A stretch of 10,901 bases of DNA from Deltaproteobacteria bacterium (lineage in GTDB: Bacteria > Desulfobacterota > DSM-4660 > Desulfatiglandales > Desulfatiglandaceae), in NCBI GenBank assembly GCA_018644785.1, contig JABGPV010000175.1:1-10901 (forward strand). The letters are read 5' to 3'. Position 1 is the stretch's first letter, and every line of letters begins with the position of its first letter. The notes under the pieces are model-generated. The model had not been told where the DNA came from. It searched no databases and saw only the letters and a list, made by a program, of their open reading frames with translations. This document shows positions 6,414 through 10,901 of this stretch, one piece after another. The position numbers were made by a program, and so were the translations under genes.

Positions 6414-7040
6414 ATGTTAAAGAGTGAAAGACTTCTGGTTTTGATTTTTTGCGGTCTCTTTTGCCTGACAGGGTGTTCTGCATTGGAAAAACCCAAGCCA
6501 AAAATCCACCATTTTACGCTTGAATACACCGTTTTGAAAATAGAAGATCTGAAACCCATTGACGCGGTGCTTCGGGTGGACCGTTTCGGGGTGGCGCCGG
6601 CCTATAATTCCAATCGCATGATCTATCGTGACCAGTCCTTTAAACGGGATGAGTATGTGTACTCCAAATGGATTGGAAATCCGGGAGATATTGTTACCTA
6701 TTTTCTGGCACGGGACTTGAGGGACTCCGGCCTGTTTAAGGCCGTATTTACCTATAAAAGCCACCTGGCCGCTTCCTATGCCATGGAAGGATCCGTGGAT
6801 GAATTTTTTGAATGGGATACGCCCGAAGGGTGGGATGCGGTGCTGGGGTTGAACATTACCCTGGTGGTGTTGCAGGAGCCGGATGTCAGTAAGCGGATTT
6901 TGTTTCAGAAATCCTACCGTGTGACCCGAAGGTGCAAAGAGGAGCATCCCCGCGGGCTTGCGGAAACCATGAGCCTGGCCATGGGAGAAGTCTCTCTAAA
7001 GATCATTCGGGATGTTTACACGGTTTTGAAAGAACCGTAA
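6414..7040 (+). CDS. ABC-type transport auxiliary lipoprotein (PqiC/ABC_trans_aux-like)
   Basis: A predicted outer-membrane lipoprotein of 208 residues that should work with the MCE transporter. The N-terminus has a short charged start, a hydrophobic stretch and the lipobox LTGC, with lipidation at Cys21; Ser at +2 favours sorting to the outer membrane. The mature part (about 35-200) has the pattern of the ABC_trans_aux family: an early strand (IDAVLRVDRFGVAPAY), an R/Y-W segment (YVYSKWIGNPGDIVTYFLAR) and a strand near the SGLFKAV motif. PqiC in E. coli belongs to this family and partners the MCE protein PqiB. ATG 6414 is chosen because the strong Shine-Dalgarno GAGGAGG lies at 6401-6407; the in-frame ATG 6387 would overlap mlaD and lacks it. 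The gene begins 13 bases after mlaD, supporting one transcription unit. Assignment to the family is by pattern. Confidence 0.78.
   Translation: MLKSERLLVLIFCGLFCLTGCSALEKPKPKIHHFTLEYTVLKIEDLKPIDAVLRVDRFGVAPAYNSNRMIYRDQSFKRDEYVYSKWIGNPGDIVTYFLARDLRDSGLFKAVFTYKSHLAASYAMEGSVDEFFEWDTPEGWDAVLGLNITLVVLQEPDVSKRILFQKSYRVTRRCKEEHPRGLAETMSLAMGEVSLKIIRDVYTVLKEP
7020..7038 (+). other. Inverted repeat at the lipoprotein/ettA junction
   Basis: ACGGTT (7020-7025) and AACCGT (7033-7038) form a perfect 6-bp stem around TTGAAAG, ending at the lipoprotein stop codon and four bases before the ettA Shine-Dalgarno (AAGGAGGG, 7042-7049). There is no U tract, so it is not a rho-independent terminator. It could act as a processing or 3'-end stabilising stem. 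Chance is possible. Confidence 0.3.
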
Positions 7041-7052
7041 TAAGGAGGGTTC

Positions 7053-8732
7053 ATGGCAAGCGAGATCAACAAAGTCATCTATTCAATGCTCCGGGTCAGC
7101 AAGTCCTATGATCGAAAGCCGGTATTAAAAGATATTTCCCTCTCTTATTTCCTGGGCGCCAAAATCGGTGTTCTGGGGCTCAACGGTTCGGGAAAAAGTT
7201 CTCTATTGCGGATACTGGCAGGCGAAGATCAGGACTTCAGTGGCGAGGCCGTCCTCAGTGAAGGATACACGGTGGGCCACTTGGAGCAGGAACCGTTGGT
7301 GGATGTGGATAAGACGGTTCGGGAAGTGGTTGAAGAAGGGGTCGGGGAGACGGTTGAGGCACTCAGGGAGTTTGAGGAGATCAACCTGAAATTTGCCGAA
7401 CCCATGGATGACGCGGCAATGGAAAAGCTTATTGATCAGCAGGCCCATATCCAGGAAAAGCTTGATGCCCTCGATGCCTGGGATCTGGATGCGCGGTTGG
7501 AAATGGCTATGGACGCCTTGCGGTGTCCGCCCGAGGACCGGTCCGTGGCGGTGCTCTCCGGCGGGGAGAAGAGGCGTGTGGCCCTTTGCCGGTTGCTGCT
7601 GCAGAAACCGGACATTCTGCTGCTGGACGAACCCACCAACCACCTGGATGCGGAAAGTGTGGCCTGGCTGGAACATCACTTGAAAAGTTACCCGGGAACG
7701 GTCATAGCTGTAACCCATGACCGGTATTTTCTGGATAATGTGGCCGGTTGGATACTTGAACTGGATCGTGGGCGGGGAATCCCCTGGAAAGGGAACTATA
7801 CCAGCTGGCTGGAGCAGAAGCAGGAACGGCTGCGCCGGGATGACAAAGCTGAAACGGCCCGGCAGAAAACCCTGGAACGGGAACTGGAATGGATCCGCAT
7901 GTCCCCGAAGGGAAGACACGCCAAAAGCCAGGCGCGCATCAGCGCTTACGACAAGCTGCTTTCCCAAGAGGCGGGGGAAAAAGAAAAGAGTCTTGAGCTT
8001 TTCATTCCCCCGGGGCCGCGCCTGGGGGATCAGGTCATCGAAGCGGTAAATGTCAGCAAAGGGTTCGATGGTCAGTTACTCATGGAGAACATGAATTTCA
8101 GCCTGCCTCCCGGGGGCATTATCGGGATTATCGGCGCCAATGGGGCCGGAAAGACCACCCTGTTTCAAATGATCATCGGCCGTGAAACACCTGATGGCGG
8201 CGCCATTCATCTGGGCGATACGGTCAGGATGGCCTATGTGGACCAGAGCCGCAGCCTGGATGGCGACAAAACCATCTGGGAGGAGATCACGGGGGGGAAC
8301 GATCAGATCCAGCTGGGAACACAGTTGATCAATTCACGCGCCTATGTGGCCCGTTTCAACTTTTCAGGATCGGAGCAGCAAAGAAAAGTGGGGGCCTTAT
8401 CCGGAGGGCAGCGCAACCGGGTGCATCTGGCCAAGGTCCTCAAGGAGGAGGCCAATGTGCTCCTGCTGGATGAGCCCACCAACGACCTGGACGTCAACAC
8501 CTTGCGGGCCCTGGAAGAAGCCCTTCTTAATTTCGGCGGCTGTGCGGTGGTCATCAGCCATGATCGATGGTTTCTGGACCGCATCGCTACCCATATTCTC
8601 GCCTTTGAAGGGAACAGCCGCGTAACGTTTTTCCAAGGGAACTGGACGGAATATGAGGCGGATCGCCGAAAGAGACTGGGCGCCGACGCAGCGGTACCCA
8701 GCCGCATCAAATACCGCCAATTGACCCGTTAG
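7053..8732 (+). CDS. ettA: EttA, energy-dependent translational throttle (ABC-F ATPase)
   Basis: A soluble ABC-F protein of 559 residues, close to the 555 of E. coli EttA. EttA binds the ribosomal E site and gates entry into elongation according to ATP/ADP level. Two ABC domains are present: Walker A GLNGSGKSS (42-50), signature LSGGE (168-172) and catalytic Glu193 in DEPTNHLD; then Walker A GANGAGKTT (361-369), signature LSGGQ (449-453) and Glu474 in DEPTNDLD. Between them, HDRYFLDNVAGWILELDRG, GNYTSWLEQK and LFIPPGPRLGDQVIE match EttA specifically and separate it from Uup, YbiT and YheS. The tail LGADAAVPSRIKYRQL also matches the EttA C-terminus. A strong Shine-Dalgarno (AAGGAGGG) precedes ATG 7053. 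It follows the lipoprotein gene by 12 bases, so it probably shares the transporter's transcript. No terminator was found after it. Confidence 0.95.
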   Translation: MASEINKVIYSMLRVSKSYDRKPVLKDISLSYFLGAKIGVLGLNGSGKSSLLRILAGEDQDFSGEAVLSEGYTVGHLEQEPLVDVDKTVREVVEEGVGETVEALREFEEINLKFAEPMDDAAMEKLIDQQAHIQEKLDALDAWDLDARLEMAMDALRCPPEDRSVAVLSGGEKRRVALCRLLLQKPDILLLDEPTNHLDAESVAWLEHHLKSYPGTVIAVTHDRYFLDNVAGWILELDRGRGIPWKGNYTSWLEQKQERLRRDDKAETARQKTLERELEWIRMSPKGRHAKSQARISAYDKLLSQEAGEKEKSLELFIPPGPRLGDQVIEAVNVSKGFDGQLLMENMNFSLPPGGIIGIIGANGAGKTTLFQMIIGRETPDGGAIHLGDTVRMAYVDQSRSLDGDKTIWEEITGGNDQIQLGTQLINSRAYVARFNFSGSEQQRKVGALSGGQRNRVHLAKVLKEEANVLLLDEPTNDLDVNTLRALEEALLNFGGCAVVISHDRWFLDRIATHILAFEGNSRVTFFQGNWTEYEADRRKRLGADAAVPSRIKYRQLTR

Positions 8733-8833
8733 TGGCTTTCATTACCTCACCAAACCGGCTCAATCCGGATCAACTGAGAGACCTCATAGACCAGACCAAT
8801 GATTGATCTATCACCCCGAAAGCGGGAGGAACA

Positions 8834-9478
8834 ATGAGTAATCCAACCATGGATTTGTTGGTAACGGCCTTGCTTGACGGCGATCAGGCTCAGGCAATCA
8901 CCGCGACCCGGAATCTTTGTGACGCTGGCGTCGGACACGCGCAGATAATTCTGGACGGTGTAGAAACAGCGATGGTTCAGTTGGATGCCAAATGCACCGT
9001 GGAGGCGTTCAACTTGCTGGAAATCATGCTTGCCGGACGGGCCGTGATGGGGGTTATGAAAGAGCTGTATCCGCCGGGTACCCGTTCCCCCCAGACAAAG
9101 GGAACCGTTGTTCTTGCGAGCCTGGAAGGTGATATTCACGACCTGGGCAAGAACGTACTCAAGATGATCCTGATTGCAAAAGGATACCGGGTCGTGGACT
9201 GTGGCAAGGATTGTCCCGTGGAAAAGCTGATTGATGTCTCAGGGCAGGAAGGACCCCTTGCGATCGGGGTCAGCGGTTTGCTTACTTCGGTAATCCCCCA
9301 GGTACGCCGGTTAAGGGAGAAAATGACCGAGCGGCGTCTTGGCAATATCAGCATAATGGCGGGCGGAGCGACATTAAAACAAGCATCTGCCGAGAGTCTA
9401 AACGTTGATTTCGTAGCCGAGACCGCTTTCGACGGCGTAAGCCATCTCGAATATATTGCAGGAGGTGGTAATGAATAG
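8834..9478 (+). CDS. Corrinoid (B12-binding) protein of a methyltransferase system
   Basis: A cytoplasmic methyl-carrier protein of 214 residues, of the MtaC/MtbC/MttC family. Residues about 1-88 are the helical B12-binding cap; residues about 92-214 are the Rossmann-like cobalamin domain. The cobalamin motif is intact: D-x-H-x-x-G as DIHDLG (100-105) with His102 as the lower axial cobalt ligand, S-x-L as Ser147-Gly-Leu149, and GG at 177-178. It accepts a methyl group from a donor-specific methyltransferase on Co(I) and passes it to a second methyltransferase. A good Shine-Dalgarno (GGGAGGA, 8824-8830) precedes ATG 8834. The methyltransferase gene downstream starts within this gene's last codons, indicating translational coupling. 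The donor (methylamine, methanol, betaine, methoxyaromatic or other) cannot be read from this protein alone. Confidence 0.9.
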   Translation: MSNPTMDLLVTALLDGDQAQAITATRNLCDAGVGHAQIILDGVETAMVQLDAKCTVEAFNLLEIMLAGRAVMGVMKELYPPGTRSPQTKGTVVLASLEGDIHDLGKNVLKMILIAKGYRVVDCGKDCPVEKLIDVSGQEGPLAIGVSGLLTSVIPQVRRLREKMTERRLGNISIMAGGATLKQASAESLNVDFVAETAFDGVSHLEYIAGGGNE

Positions 9479-10478
9479 CATTGAACGGATCAAGGCTGCC
9501 GTGAATTTTGAGATACCGGATCGAGTGCCGGTGATCGCCCAGGTTTTTGGCCATGCTGCCACCCTTGCCGGGATAGCTTTAGGGGAATATGTTCAAGATG
9601 GTGATTTGTTGGCGCGCTGTCAGATACAAGCCCTGGAACGTTATGACTATGATGCTGTCTTTGCCTTAATGGACGTAAACGTTGAAACTGAGGCAGTGGG
9701 CTCCAACCTGATCTATCGGGCGAACCAGTATCCGGATGTCAAATCCTATGCGTTTTCGGGCGATGCAACCGTAGAGAGCCTTTCGGTGCCCGATCCTCAT
9801 GAGACCGCGCGTATGCCGGAGCTGCTTAAAGCAGTGAGGCTTTTACGACAGGCGGTGGGGGATGACGTGCTGGTGGTCGGTTGTGTGTTGGGACCGATGA
9901 CCCTGGCGACACAATTGCTGGGGATAGAAACAGCCCTCTACCTGGCCATTGATGAGCCCGAACAATTTGCGGATCTGATGAACTTTGCCACAGAGGTTGT
10001 TATTCGGTTTGGAGTTGCCCAGATCGAGGCTGGAGCGCATCTGCCCATTGTTTTCGATCCGTCTTCTTCGCCTGCCGTCATTCCGCGTCAGTTTTATCGC
10101 GAATTTGTTCTCCCTCGTCTCAAACGGCTATTTGCAGCGTTTAAGAAAACGGGAGCTATAGCCAACTGGCTTCATATTGCCGGGCCAACGGAGTCTATTT
10201 TGTCTTCTTATCCCCAGGCCGGGGTGGACATTGCGAATTTTGATTACAGCGTCAACCCTTTGGAGGCTCAGCAGGCGATCCCACAGACCTGCCTTAACGG
10301 TAATATCAAATCCCTTTCATTTATCGAGAAAACGCCTGAAGCGATCGCGGAGGAGTCATCCGGATTGTTGGACCGGTTCGCCGATCGTGGGGGGTTTATC
10401 CTCTCATCCGGCTGTGAAATTCCGCCGGAATCAAAACCGGAAAATGTAGCTGCCATGGTCTTAGCCACACGTAAATAA
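9471..10478 (+). CDS. UroD/MtaA-family methyltransferase (methylcorrinoid:acceptor, MT2-like)
   Basis: A 335-residue TIM-barrel protein of the uroporphyrinogen decarboxylase superfamily. It lacks the UroD N-terminal RQAGR active-site motif and sits after a corrinoid protein gene, so it is more likely an MtaA/MtbA/CmuA-type methyltransferase that moves methyl from the corrinoid protein to an acceptor. Family features: N-terminal DRVPVIAQVFGHAA, VLGPMTLATQLLG, DPSSSPAVIPRQFYREFVLP, CLNGNIKSL and SSGCEIPPESKPENV. In MtaA the zinc ligands are H-x-C plus a later Cys. Here His235 and the late Cys315 are present, but the middle ligand is Ala237 (HIAG instead of HICG). Sulfate reducers generally lack coenzyme M, so tetrahydrofolate is a likelier acceptor; this is inference. 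ATG 9471 has the Shine-Dalgarno GGAGGT upstream and overlaps the previous stop codon by eight bases; the in-frame ATG at 9456 is less likely. Confidence 0.82.
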   Translation: MNSIERIKAAVNFEIPDRVPVIAQVFGHAATLAGIALGEYVQDGDLLARCQIQALERYDYDAVFALMDVNVETEAVGSNLIYRANQYPDVKSYAFSGDATVESLSVPDPHETARMPELLKAVRLLRQAVGDDVLVVGCVLGPMTLATQLLGIETALYLAIDEPEQFADLMNFATEVVIRFGVAQIEAGAHLPIVFDPSSSPAVIPRQFYREFVLPRLKRLFAAFKKTGAIANWLHIAGPTESILSSYPQAGVDIANFDYSVNPLEAQQAIPQTCLNGNIKSLSFIEKTPEAIAEESSGLLDRFADRGGFILSSGCEIPPESKPENVAAMVLATRK

Positions 10479-10488
10479 GGATGATCCC

Positions 10489-10901
10489 ATGCCGGAGTTG
10501 ACCCTTATACTGAAAGAAGGGGAACATCGTATGCCTTTCGTTCCCGGCAAGTCCCTGCGTGATATCCTGGATACGACCGATTTTCGGGTTCGTTCGGGAT
10601 GCAGAGGGATGGGGGCCTGCGGCCTATGCCGTGTCCGAATTTTAGCGGGGAAAGTGAGTGGGCCAACGCCAAATGAACAAATGCATCTCGGTAGCACGCA
10701 ACTTGCACAGGGGGTTCGCCTGGCTTGCCAGGTCATGGCAGAGCAGGATCTTCAGATCGTGGTCCTCGCCCCCGCCCCGGAATCAGACTGGAGAAGCCTT
10801 CCCGATGGGGAGGGACGGCGTATCAAGCGTTTCTCTTCTTTTTCCTTAAAAGACCTGCCACAGCAGGTAGAGAGTCCTTACGGTGTGGCGGTGGAGCTGG
10901 G
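10489..10901 (+). CDS. RACo-like corrinoid activation protein, N-terminal part (2Fe-2S domain), runs off the right edge
   Basis: The reading frame is open from ATG 10489 to the window end, giving 137 residues. Residues about 1-88 are a plant-type 2Fe-2S ferredoxin domain with cysteines at 38, 44, 47 and 80 (CX5CX2CX32C). A linker follows, and the last residues, YGVAVEL, match the start of the ASKHA-like ATPase domain (DUF4445) of reductive activators of corrinoid proteins. Such proteins use ATP to reduce Co(II) that has been accidentally oxidised back to the active Co(I) state. RACo uses 2Fe-2S, whereas the archaeal RamA uses 4Fe-4S. A Shine-Dalgarno-like AAGGAT precedes the ATG and the gene starts ten bases after the methyltransferase gene, so it is in the same operon. 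The ATPase domain itself lies outside the window. Confidence 0.85.
   Translation, partial: MPELTLILKEGEHRMPFVPGKSLRDILDTTDFRVRSGCRGMGACGLCRVRILAGKVSGPTPNEQMHLGSTQLAQGVRLACQVMAEQDLQIVVLAPAPESDWRSLPDGEGRRIKRFSSFSLKDLPQQVESPYGVAVEL

Noticed and set aside
7203..7967. A 254-codon minus-strand open frame opposite ettA.
   Set aside because: It lies opposite a highly conserved ABC-F domain, and its residues have no domain pattern. It reflects the codon bias of the real gene.
8733..8833. Possible cobalamin riboswitch or terminator between ettA and the corrinoid protein gene.
   Set aside because: The gap is only 101 bases, much shorter than a cobalamin riboswitch, and holds only tiny dyads (ATCCGGAT; CTCA/TGAG) with no U tract. 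TTGACC at 8721 has no acceptable -10 box at the proper distance.
9471..10478. Calling the UroD-superfamily gene a haem-pathway uroporphyrinogen decarboxylase.
   Set aside because: The RQAGR active-site motif is missing and the gene overlaps a corrinoid protein gene and precedes a corrinoid activator, which fits methyl transfer instead.

Overview
The window reads as a chromosomal segment of an anaerobic Gram-negative bacterium, most likely a sulfate reducer or relative in the Desulfobacterota. This rests on an outer-membrane lipid-transport operon with a STAS-MlaE fusion next to a corrinoid methyltransferase cluster with a 2Fe-2S corrinoid activator, on moderate GC content, and on a REP-like GGGG/CCCC palindrome of a kind common in that group. 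The species cannot be fixed from the sequence alone. All complete genes lie on the plus strand; one partial gene at the left edge is on the minus strand.

Left edge (1-228): the 5' end of a J-domain protein gene runs leftwards out of the window. A divergent intergenic region follows, with a small REP-like palindrome and a good sigma70-type promoter (TTGACT-17-TATTTT).

Sensory block (229-3439): a soluble GAF-GAF histidine kinase without a response regulator beside it, then a second promoter (TTGACG-17-TACACT), then a cyclic-nucleotide-binding/PAS protein with one membrane helix and a C-terminal domain predicted to be outside the cytoplasm. This second sensor has no recognisable output domain and heads the transport operon.

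Lipid transport operon (3446-7040): a STAS-MlaE permease fusion starting at TTG, an MlaF-type ATPase, a long MlaD-type MCE protein and a PqiC/ABC_trans_aux-type lipoprotein, all closely spaced. Together they should form a retrograde or anterograde phospholipid transporter between inner and outer membrane. No MlaC or MlaA is present; the lipoprotein probably fills the periplasmic/outer-membrane role. The ABC-F translation factor EttA follows 12 bp downstream (7053-8732) and appears to share the transcript.

Corrinoid block (8834 to the right edge): a B12-binding corrinoid protein, a UroD/MtaA-family methyltransferase overlapping it by 8 bp, and the N-terminal part of a RACo-like corrinoid activation protein with a CX5CX2CXnC 2Fe-2S motif. 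This is most of a methyl-transfer system feeding methyl groups from an unknown donor to a C1 carrier; the donor-specific methyltransferase (MT1) is not in the window. The MtaA-like enzyme has Ala in place of the first Cys of the H-x-C zinc motif.

Most worth a second look: the inside-out sensor heading the lipid-transport operon, the Asp at the usual Ser/Thr regulatory site of the STAS domain, and the altered zinc site of the methyltransferase. No mobile element, CRISPR array, tRNA or rRNA was seen.
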